DNA of 7,697 bases from Leptospira sp. (lineage in GTDB: Bacteria > Spirochaetota > Leptospiria > Leptospirales > Leptospiraceae), in NCBI GenBank assembly GCA_021413405.1, contig JAIOQL010000533.1, forward strand, positions 1 through 7,697. The letters run 5' to 3'. A program made the translations under genes and the position numbers. This document shows, one piece after another, positions 1 through 5,573 of the stretch. Position 1 is the first letter of the stretch, and each line of letters starts with the position of its first letter. The notes beneath the pieces are model-generated. The model saw nothing but the letters and a program-made list of their open reading frames with translations, did no database searches and had not been told where the DNA came from.

Positions 1-749
1 CGGAAGTATTACTGAATCAGGGCGCATACGTTTTTGCTACAGACATTAATTTTAAAGCGTTAAGCGATTACGCAAGAAAAGCGAAATGGGACACAGATAG
101 AGTCAGGTTAAGAAAATTGGATATCCGGGACAATAAAGAATGGGAAAAAACTGTTGGACTCATGGTAAAAACGTGGGGGCAAATTGACGTAATGTTCAAT
201 ATCGCCGGCTATATGTTTCCCGGATATATACACGAGACGCCAGCAGAAGAAATTTCCAAACATATGGATATAAATGCAAAAGGTGTAATGTTCGGGACGA
301 GGGCTGCTGCTAAAGTTATGGTAAAGCAGAAATATGGTCACATTATAAATATTGCCTCGCTTGCGGGGGTAGCGCCAATACCTGGAATAAGTCTCTATAG
401 TGCGTCTAAATTTGCTGTTCGGGGCTTCTCTCTCGCGGTTGCGGAAGAATTAAGTGAGCAAGGCGTCTTTGTAACTGTTGTTTGTCCGGATGCAATCAGG
501 ACCCCGATGCTTGATTTGCAGACAAATCATAAAGAAGCTGCGCTGGTATTTTCCGGGTCAAGGATTTTGACGTTAGACGACATCGAGAAAGTCATAATGG
601 GAAAAGTTCTGCCACACAAGCCAAGAGAAGTTCTGATTCCATTGTCACGTGGAATTCTTGCTAAATTCGGTAATGCTTTCCCGGGTTTGTCATCGCTTAT
701 CGCACCGGCGCTTAAGAGAAAAGGATTGAGACAGCAGAAACAAATTTAA
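1..749 (+). CDS. Short-chain dehydrogenase/reductase (SDR), 5' end missing
   Basis: Classical SDR oxidoreductase, probably NAD-dependent, acting in the cytoplasm; substrate unknown. The frame is open from base 3 with no start, so the gene begins left of the window and the glycine-rich nucleotide motif (TGxxxGIG) is not visible; the TTG at 117 is not the real start. What remains is 248 residues. Strand beta-2 reads VFATD (Asp at its end, which in this family favours NAD over NADP). Then come the N-I-A-G motif (198-209), the helix Asn in MDINAKG, the catalytic Ser in IINIAS, the catalytic Y-S-A-S-K (Tyr at 396-398, Lys at 408-410) and the V-C-P-D-A-I-R-T-P segment. The catalytic set is complete. 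The C-terminal tail is basic (LKRKGLRQQKQ). It converges on the DUF5683-like gene with a 4-base overlap of stop codons. Family assignment is firm; substrate is not inferable. Confidence 0.93.
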   Translation, partial: EVLLNQGAYVFATDINFKALSDYARKAKWDTDRVRLRKLDIRDNKEWEKTVGLMVKTWGQIDVMFNIAGYMFPGYIHETPAEEISKHMDINAKGVMFGTRAAAKVMVKQKYGHIINIASLAGVAPIPGISLYSASKFAVRGFSLAVAEELSEQGVFVTVVCPDAIRTPMLDLQTNHKEAALVFSGSRILTLDDIEKVIMGKVLPHKPREVLIPLSRGILAKFGNAFPGLSSLIAPALKRKGLRQQKQI

Positions 750-1705
750 AAAACAAAATTATATCCTAATGTGTATAACTGGTCATATTTCATGGAACCA
801 GTGGACGATACGTTAGTTGCAAATGCCCTCGCGGAATAATCCATAAAGAAGCCGCGATTCTGTGCGGAGAAATCAACATCATTGTGGAAGACGAACGCAT
901 CAATCAGATTCAGCACATAAATTCCTGCAAGCAGATATCCTATGTTTCTCACCTGAACATAATGCTGTTCTACGTCTTTTCTTTGCTGAGTGGTCTGATT
1001 GGTTTTGTTATAAATGTAAGCCCGCGTGGGATCCAGTAGATCAGTAGAATTGATCGCGCTCTGAGAGGAACTTCCGGGATTGAGTAACAATTTCGTATAT
1101 GCTAATTGTGAGTAGGGGTTGTTGAGAGCGTCATAATCTTTCTGGGCAAAATGATAGATCTGGTTTTGTCTGTACAATGCACCAGCTGTGGATAAAAAAA
1201 GCACCGGCCAGATAATCCCGGTAATCTTTCGGTCACCGTGCCATTGCCCCCAACCTGGTAGAATAGCAGACCTTGCCAATGCACCAAACCGGGAACCACG
1301 TTCTTCTTTTTTCCTGATATTTTCCTGAGATTTTCGGTCTGCTTCTTCCTGCAGTCTTTTTTCTTCGTATGCAAGTTTCTGCTTTTCTTCCTGCTCCTGC
1401 TTTAATTTTTCATTTCCGAGCGATTTATTTTTTTCGTCCTCCATTGCACGAAGCTTTTCTTCTTCCTCTTTCTGGAGATCGTGGTAGACTACTTTTATAA
1501 TGTTGGATTTATTTACGGAAACTTCCTTTGTTTGTCCTTCCTGATCCGTTACGGCTATTGTAATTTCCTTGAAGTTTTGGGCTGTGATCTTCCCTTTCAG
1601 AGAATTCCCGTCACGAAGCAAAATTGTTTCTGCTTCGATGCCAAATGTCAGCAGCAGTAAAGTCAAAAAAATTGCTGAAATAGCGGCATGTTTACTGATA
1701 ATCAT
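746..1705 (-). CDS. Exported DUF5683-like membrane protein with charged coiled coil
   Basis: Function unknown. I chose ATG 1705 because it begins directly with a signal peptide (MIISK, hydrophobic core to about residue 23, likely cleavage after IEA at 25). In-frame ATG 1759 and TTG 1780 are possible but add a polar leader and have no visible Shine-Dalgarno; an AAAGG lies about 12 bases before 1705. Order of parts (319 residues): signal peptide; small beta-type domain 26-75 (ETILLRDGNSLKGKI, a pattern common at the front of spirochaete exported proteins); highly charged coiled coil about 77-136, rich in E, K and Q; the R-S-A-I-L-P-G-W-G-Q-W-H-G motif at 145-157, typical of DUF5683; a membrane segment about 161-178; a soluble stretch; and a second hydrophobic segment about 254-273 containing N-L-I-D-A, also typical of the family. 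It ends in an aromatic tail (YNFVF). It appears monocistronic and convergent with the SDR. The DUF5683 link is from motif recognition only. Confidence 0.8.
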   Translation of the reverse strand: MIISKHAAISAIFLTLLLLTFGIEAETILLRDGNSLKGKITAQNFKEITIAVTDQEGQTKEVSVNKSNIIKVVYHDLQKEEEEKLRAMEDEKNKSLGNEKLKQEQEEKQKLAYEEKRLQEEADRKSQENIRKKEERGSRFGALARSAILPGWGQWHGDRKITGIIWPVLFLSTAGALYRQNQIYHFAQKDYDALNNPYSQLAYTKLLLNPGSSSQSAINSTDLLDPTRAYIYNKTNQTTQQRKDVEQHYVQVRNIGYLLAGIYVLNLIDAFVFHNDVDFSAQNRGFFMDYSARAFATNVSSTGSMKYDQLYTLGYNFVF

Positions 1706-1757
1706 AAATGTTTTTTGCCTTTGACCTGAGGTAGCATTGTCCTTTATATTTTCGAAC

Positions 1758-1786
1758 ATTATCCGGAAAATCTGCAACAAGTTCTA
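1758..1786 (-). promoter_or_regulatory. Weak sigma70-type promoter candidate for the DUF5683-like gene
   Basis: On the minus strand TAGAAC (1781-1786) and GATAAT (1758-1763) are separated by 17 bases. The -10 matches consensus at five of six positions, the -35 at only three. Transcription would begin just after 1758, which would leave ATG 1705 as the only usable start of the three candidates. The evidence is consensus matching only. Confidence 0.22.
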
Positions 1787-1878
1787 TTATTCATAGAGAT
1801 TTCAGTGAATAAATCGGACACGGGAACCCGAAAAATGCTAAAGAATTCACGCTCAATATAATGGAAAGGTTTGATAAA

Positions 1879-2001
1879 TTACCAGGTATTGTGGAGTGCG
1901 CATTCAAACTTACTTAGTGTGTAAATATAAAGACCGGGTCCAGGCAGTAAGATTGTCGTAAAAATGCCAAACGTCGTTTTTTGTCTTCTTATTTCCTCCA
2001 A
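1879..2001 (-). other. Possible gene remnant or small membrane ORF, 40 codons
   Basis: In the gap after the Rieske gene, the minus strand holds an ORF from TTG 2001 to TAA 1879. It starts charged (EEIRRQK) and then has one hydrophobic stretch, FGIFTTILLPGPGLYIY, before a short polar end. The I-L-x-P-G-x-G pattern loosely resembles the ILPGWGQ motif in the neighbouring DUF5683-like protein. The frame is open further upstream into the Rieske gene, back to a TAA, without any ATG, and no good ribosome binding site precedes the TTG. It may be a decayed gene, a real small membrane protein, or chance. Confidence 0.2.
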
Positions 2002-2017
2002 TTCCAGATAGGAGTTG

Positions 2018-3043
2018 TCAGTTCGAATGATTTTCTTTCCGAAGATAAATTTTTTCGATCCGATTTCTGATATGAACCAGAGCCTGATCGAACCGGCTTA
2101 GTTTCATCCCTTTTATTTCTGGTGTCTTCTCCGCAAGCTGTTCTATCATTTTTTTATCTCTTTGAACTTCCATGTTGAGAATAATTTTCATTGCAGGTTT
2201 TATAAAAAGATTCAATCCAAATTTTCCAAAAGGCCTTGTCGTCATATATAGAAAAGTAAACAACTCTGTCTGGTTTTCCACGGTTGAATTAAAAAAAACA
2301 TAAACCTTGAGCTTATCCTTTCTTACATTTCCATTTAAGTCAGTCCAATATTGGTCGTAAACTGCATGGATTGGGGAGAAAAATGTAGTCCAGTCATCGA
2401 TAAAATAATCTGAGGTCCCTAAATTGAGGGACCACCGGATGATTCCGGGAACTTTTTTCTGTTGCCCTTTGTTGAAAAGCCGGACAGAATTTTCAGATGT
2501 CTCCAGTTTGATTTCAATTTCGTTCATTTTTTCCGCATCATATCCAAGGAAAGCATGAACTTGCGATGTATGCTCCACTTCAGAAAAATTATCGAGCACC
2601 AATGGCAACGGGGCTTTTATTTTATGATGAGCCAATGCGATCCTGCGATATCCGTCCGGCTCATGGAAAGGAAAAATAGCAGGAACATTCGCATTCTTAA
2701 TCCAGATTATTCCGGATCGTTCGATTGCATCGAAATTTCTCGCCTGAATTTTACGGTTCTCAGATCCTGGAATTTTGCCTTCGCCGGAAATGTTATACTC
2801 ATATCCATGGTAGGGACAAATCAATCTGTCATTTTTGATACATCCCAAATTCAATTGCATTCTTCGATGCGGGCATGCGTCGAGCAAAGCTCCAATGCGA
2901 TCGAATTCACCACGGAACAAAACTATATCTGTATCATTCAGCCGAATCTTCACCGGGGTCTTACGCAACCCGGAACTTTTCAGAACCGGATGCCAGTGAT
3001 TCAAAAAATCAGGTGGTGCCACGCTACTTGCATTTTTCTTCAA
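2018..3043 (-). CDS. Rieske non-heme iron oxygenase, terminal oxygenase component
   Basis: Likely a VanA/PAO-type mono-oxygenase or demethylase that takes electrons from a separate reductase and hydroxylates or demethylates an organic substrate. The N-terminal Rieske domain has C57-P-H59 and C76-P-Y-H79-G, the four [2Fe-2S] ligands, 16 residues apart. The catalytic domain shows D151-x3-E155-x2-H158-x4-H163, where the two His bind mononuclear iron, and the third ligand is probably D296 in VQRDKKMIEQ. E155 stands where these enzymes usually have Asp. No signal peptide; 341 residues is a normal length. The start is TTG 3043, inside the end of the upstream YceI frame (20-base overlap); GTG 3022, two bases after that stop, is the alternative, with stops further upstream. 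Neither has a strong Shine-Dalgarno, so translation probably depends on ribosomes finishing the upstream frame. No reductase or ferredoxin gene is in the window. Substrate unknown. Confidence 0.9.
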   Translation of the reverse strand: MKKNASSVAPPDFLNHWHPVLKSSGLRKTPVKIRLNDTDIVLFRGEFDRIGALLDACPHRRMQLNLGCIKNDRLICPYHGYEYNISGEGKIPGSENRKIQARNFDAIERSGIIWIKNANVPAIFPFHEPDGYRRIALAHHKIKAPLPLVLDNFSEVEHTSQVHAFLGYDAEKMNEIEIKLETSENSVRLFNKGQQKKVPGIIRWSLNLGTSDYFIDDWTTFFSPIHAVYDQYWTDLNGNVRKDKLKVYVFFNSTVENQTELFTFLYMTTRPFGKFGLNLFIKPAMKIILNMEVQRDKKMIEQLAEKTPEIKGMKLSRFDQALVHIRNRIEKIYLRKENHSN

Positions 3044-3374
3044 ACTTTGAAGATATGATTACATCTACAGTGGGCCAAAGTTGACTTTTCCCGTCTTTAC
3101 CTTTGTGGAGTTCACTGCATAATGTATTCAATGCCGTCAGCTTATCGTTCATTTTCCAGCTTGCGACATCAATAGAGATTTCGACTTCCAATTCTGTTTT
3201 ATTTTTGATCCTGAATTTTACAGGAACAATGCGCTGGATCCCATTCCAGTTCAGCACCAGTTCTGCAGTTCCGTCTTTAATATTTTTGAAATTTCCTTTC
3301 AGGATATTTGCATTTTTATCATTTCCAAAGAACGTTTTTGAAATCTTGGAATCCCTATTAGGATTTGTCTTCAA
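3024..3374 (-). CDS. C-terminal fragment of the broken YceI-family gene
   Basis: This frame opens at a TTG (3374) without a ribosome binding site and gives 116 residues: KTNPNRDSKISKTFFGND, then the central strands (GTAELVLNWNG, RIVPVKFRI), LEVEISIDVASW, and a C-terminal part with LCSELHKGKDGKSQLWP and VDVIISSKF. These are the second half of the YceI fold. It has no signal peptide and is probably not made as a stable protein unless ribosomes shift frame from the upstream part. Its final codons contain the TTG start of the Rieske gene, so reading through this frame may still matter for Rieske translation. Confidence 0.55.
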   Translation of the reverse strand: MKTNPNRDSKISKTFFGNDKNANILKGNFKNIKDGTAELVLNWNGIQRIVPVKFRIKNKTELEVEISIDVASWKMNDKLTALNTLCSELHKGKDGKSQLWPTVDVIISSKFEEKCK

Positions 3375-3576
3375 TACTGGCCGCCGATTTTTTCTGACCT
3401 GTTACCGTAATTTTTTTAAAGGTTCCTTTCACACCGGTTTTTTCGGTAAATTTATATGCAGTCCATTGAACGGAGGTTGCGGAAGGATTGTATGAATAGT
3501 CACAGGATTCGGAAAATATTTCAGAAGTTAAAAACAGGAAGAAAAGGGGAGTTGCCAAAAAAGCAATATATTTCAT
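3358..3576 (-). CDS. N-terminal fragment of the broken YceI-family gene
   Basis: From ATG 3576, with a good ribosome binding site, this frame encodes 72 residues. The signal peptide is MKYIAFLATPLFFLFLTSEIFSES, probably cut before C-D-Y-S-Y-N-P. The Cys is not in a convincing lipobox (Ser at -3), so I do not call it a lipoprotein. The mature part, SVQWTAYKFTEKTGVKGTF, is the classic YceI opening. The frame stops early, with TAA at 3358-3360, after SIEDKS. A TTG at 3597 would add seven residues but lies upstream of the binding site. The fragment would be exported but lacks most of the barrel, so it is unlikely to bind a ligand. Confidence 0.6.
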   Translation of the reverse strand: MKYIAFLATPLFFLFLTSEIFSESCDYSYNPSATSVQWTAYKFTEKTGVKGTFKKITVTGQKKSAASIEDKS

Positions 3577-3582
3577 TGAATA

Positions 3583-3591
3583 CCTCTCCCT
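3583..3591 (-). promoter_or_regulatory. Ribosome binding site fixing the YceI start
   Basis: The minus strand reads AGGGAGAGG ending 6 bases before ATG 3576. It rules out the TTG at 3597 as the start. Confidence 0.65.
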
Positions 3592-3660
3592 AATCAATGG
3601 ATTCGCAATATTTTTTGTAAAGACATAATCCTTGTTCTTTAGAAAAAAAACTTATTGTCG

Positions 3661-3687
3661 ATTATATAGTAGCGGCGTTAATTGCAA
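3661..3687 (-). promoter_or_regulatory. Promoter candidate for the yceI-Rieske operon
   Basis: On the minus strand a perfect TATAAT (3661-3666) follows TTGCAA (3682-3687) after a 15-base spacer, slightly short. It would give a leader of about 75 bases to ATG 3576. The same AT-rich block reads TATATA on the plus strand (3663-3668), so the divergent cyclase promoter may overlap it. An imperfect dyad CGTT-6-AACG (3676-3689) overlaps the -35 and could be an operator. Consensus matching only. Confidence 0.35.
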
Positions 3688-3705
3688 CGTCTATCAAACT
3701 ATATT

Positions 3706-5046
3706 ATGACTCGAATTACCAGTAACACTCTCTTGTCCAGGTCGGGAGATCCGCAGGAAAATACAATCTTCATATTCAATAATTCCGGAAAATCAAACGC
3801 CAGGTTTGATTACTTACGGGAAACCACCAATGCGTCATTGTATGAGGTTGATTCATTTGAAAATTTTCCGTTCGAGAAAATCGAAAAAGGAGAAATCGAA
3901 TTTTCTCTTTTGCTGATTCTGGAATTCTCCAAAATAATAAATGAAGATACGCGGGCCGAAAATCTCCGCCTTGTGCATACTTTGCGGAATAAAACAAAAT
4001 ATAGAAATGCCCCGATTTTATACCTTGCATCTGTTTTGAATCCAAACACAAAAGTTCTTTGCCTGTCCTCTGGCGTAGATTATGTTACACTTCCGATTAC
4101 CAAAACGGAATTTGCATTGCAGATAAAAAAGTATCTTTCCGTGATCAATGAACTTTCAGATCTGAAAAGGCAGATCAAGAACGCAACATCTCTCCAGGAT
4201 TATATCTGGGAAGAATCAAAGAAAAAACAAACCCTCCTCGTGGATGAGATCAAAGTAATCAAGCAGGATCTCGAAATGCAAAATATGGTCCAGGATGCAA
4301 CCTTCGAACTTTCGAGGCAGGAGCTACTGGAAGCGAACCGGAAATTACAGGACAGATATGAAAATGAGATAAAAGCTCTCAAAGAAAAAAATGAAATTGA
4401 GGCAATTTTCGGTAAATATGTTTCTCCAGAAATAGTTCAGAGAGTAATGGATCCTTCCATGGCCAAGGAACTGGATGGGGTGAGACGGGAGATCACTGTT
4501 TTTTTTGCGGATATCCGCGGTTTCACTTCATTTAGCGAAACTCTGAATCCTGAAAAAGTAATTTTCATTTTGAATGAGTTCTTCACCGAGATGACAGAGA
4601 TAATTCATGACGCGGGCGGCTGGGTGGATAAATATACAGGCGATAATATCATGGCTCTGTTCGGTGCTCCAATCGAAATGCCGGATCATGCCAATAAAGC
4701 TATAGCTGCCGCGTTTGAGATACAGACGCGATTCAAAATGCTCAGCAAGGAATGGCTGACCATTTTCAATATTGACGCAGGTCTCAGGATCGGGATTGCA
4801 ACTGGAATCACAATCGTCGGAAACATCGGGTCTTTCAAAAAAATATCATACACTGCGATAGGCGACACAGTCAACGTCGCGTCTCGCCTTGAAGGAAAGT
4901 GCCCGGACGGGAACGTACTGATGAATGACCTCTGCTATCAGAATCTGTCAGAAGATGTGCGAAAAAAATTCGGAATCGTTTTCCATGGTGAAATCGATGT
5001 TAAGGGAAAAGTTCTCCCCCTTAAAACGTATGCATGCGGCATCTGA
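3706..5046 (+). CDS. Class IIIb adenylate cyclase with degenerate receiver domain
   Basis: Predicted to make cyclic AMP from ATP in the cytoplasm. Numbering is from ATG 3706 (446 residues); TTG 3682 is an alternative and neither has a Shine-Dalgarno. Residues about 20-145 look like a response-regulator receiver fold (APILYLAS; GVDYVTLPIT, matching the usual GADDYLxKPF), but the conserved Lys is Leu129 and the phosphorylation Asp is missing (Leu72/Glu73 region), so it probably does not take phosphate. A coiled-coil linker spans about 145-235 and ends in FGKYVSPEIVQRVM. The cyclase domain follows: metal Asp269 (FFADIRGFT) and Asp313 (DKYTGDNIM), adenine-selecting Lys309 with Thr383 (SYTAIGD), and transition-state Asn390 and Arg394 (VNVASRLE). 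All catalytic residues are present and the Lys/Thr pair points to ATP and class IIIb. No membrane segment. Eleven bases separate it from the HXXEE gene. It is divergent from yceI-Rieske. Confidence 0.93.
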   Translation: MTRITSNTLLSRSGDPQENTIFIFNNSGKSNARFDYLRETTNASLYEVDSFENFPFEKIEKGEIEFSLLLILEFSKIINEDTRAENLRLVHTLRNKTKYRNAPILYLASVLNPNTKVLCLSSGVDYVTLPITKTEFALQIKKYLSVINELSDLKRQIKNATSLQDYIWEESKKKQTLLVDEIKVIKQDLEMQNMVQDATFELSRQELLEANRKLQDRYENEIKALKEKNEIEAIFGKYVSPEIVQRVMDPSMAKELDGVRREITVFFADIRGFTSFSETLNPEKVIFILNEFFTEMTEIIHDAGGWVDKYTGDNIMALFGAPIEMPDHANKAIAAAFEIQTRFKMLSKEWLTIFNIDAGLRIGIATGITIVGNIGSFKKISYTAIGDTVNVASRLEGKCPDGNVLMNDLCYQNLSEDVRKKFGIVFHGEIDVKGKVLPLKTYACGI

Positions 5047-5055
5047 TTTTTTTTT
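5047..5055 (+). repeat. T9 homopolymer between cyclase stop and next start
   Basis: Nine T residues fill most of the 11-base gap just after the cyclase TGA and before the ATG at 5058. No hairpin precedes it, so I do not call a terminator. It occupies the place where a ribosome binding site should be, and its length could vary by slippage. Confidence 0.5.
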
Positions 5056-5057
5056 GA

Positions 5058-5573
5058 ATGACCTGCTCTTTCGGGTGGCCTGACAGGCGTTTGAAATTAG
5101 CAATTCACTCCCTTCCGTTTGTATTTGCTTTGCATAATCTGGAAGAAGCAGTCGGGATGGAGACCTGGTCGCACCGAATCCCGTCATATATGCATGAACC
5201 TGTTCAAACCGGACAATTTGTTTTTGCAGTTTGTATTTTTACGGTCCTCGGATTTGCTCTTGTATTCTTTCGGAATTTATATCCCGACCAGGAATCCTTT
5301 TATAGTGCGGTCGTGGCTTTCGCCGGCATGTTGCTCCTCAACGTATTCTTACCGCATCTGATTGCCACGGTCTTTCTTGGGTATTATGCTCCCGGTGTGA
5401 TAACGGGAGTTTTGCTGAACCTGCCACTGGCAAGCTTCATTATTTTCCGGTGTGTAAGTCTCCAGTTGATTTCTTGGCGAAAAACAATCTGGATTTGTTT
5501 GGCAGGCGGAGTAGCCGGTATCATACTTGTTGCATCTCTTCTCAGGTTGGGCGCGAAAATTCTTTCTCTTTAA
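5058..5573 (+). CDS. HXXEE-domain integral membrane protein
   Basis: A member of the small membrane family named for its HXXEE motif; function not known. Of 171 residues, the motif is H26-N-L-E29-E30-A in the first hydrophobic segment. Further conserved-looking polar residues sit within membrane stretches: N95-x4-H100 (LLLNVFLPHL), Y-Y-A-P112-G113 and N121-L-P123. Four to five hydrophobic segments are visible, about 14-28, 53-72, 83-108, 112-132 and 143-162. The repeated His, Glu and Asn in membrane segments suggest a buried metal or catalytic site, but this is inference. ATG 5058 is taken as the start although no Shine-Dalgarno precedes it (a T9 run fills the gap). Translation may be coupled to the cyclase, 11 bases upstream, which suggests a shared transcript. 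The stop abuts that of the convergent gene with no spacer. Confidence 0.82.
   Translation: MTCSFGWPDRRLKLAIHSLPFVFALHNLEEAVGMETWSHRIPSYMHEPVQTGQFVFAVCIFTVLGFALVFFRNLYPDQESFYSAVVAFAGMLLLNVFLPHLIATVFLGYYAPGVITGVLLNLPLASFIIFRCVSLQLISWRKTIWICLAGGVAGIILVASLLRLGAKILSL

Larger units (their letters stand above)
3024..3576 (-). pseudogene. YceI-family periplasmic protein, broken by frameshift and probable deletion
   Basis: Two overlapping frames together give one YceI-family protein, a secreted lipocalin-like beta-barrel that in known members binds polyisoprenoids. The first half gives the signal peptide and N-terminal strands as far as GQKKSAASIED; the second half, one frame off, resumes at LKTNPNRDSKI and carries the rest of the barrel to the end. 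The family normally has one more beta strand (pattern VxVxI...S) before the TxxPxRD segment. That strand is absent from both frames, so besides the shift some 10-20 residues seem lost; this estimate rests on remembered relatives. An A6 run (minus strand, 3388-3393) lies close by: removing one A would fuse the frames but would not restore the missing strand. A sequencing error alone therefore explains the break poorly. The gene sits directly upstream of, and overlaps, the Rieske gene. Confidence 0.75.

Noticed and set aside
117..749. TTG 117 as the true start of the SDR
   Set aside because: The frame is open and protein-like (VFATD strand) back to base 3, so the gene starts outside the window.
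1821..1830. CGGGAACCCG inverted repeat in the 1781-2017 gap
   Set aside because: The loop would be two bases; short palindromes of this size are expected by chance.
1969..1979. AAACGTCGTTT palindrome just downstream of the Rieske gene
   Set aside because: No loop, so not a terminator; too short alone to call an operator and no second copy seen.
2462..3058. Long plus-strand ORF opposite the Rieske gene
   Set aside because: It is the mirror of a well-supported oxygenase gene; its translation is low-complexity and shows no domain.
3388..3393. A6 run in yceI as a programmed frameshift site
   Set aside because: Fusing the frames here would give GQKKRRPV, losing the family residues SA and still lacking a beta strand; no stimulatory structure was seen.
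3577..3705. Riboswitch or small RNA in the divergent region
   Set aside because: The region is short and AT-rich with no strong stem; a promoter region explains it.
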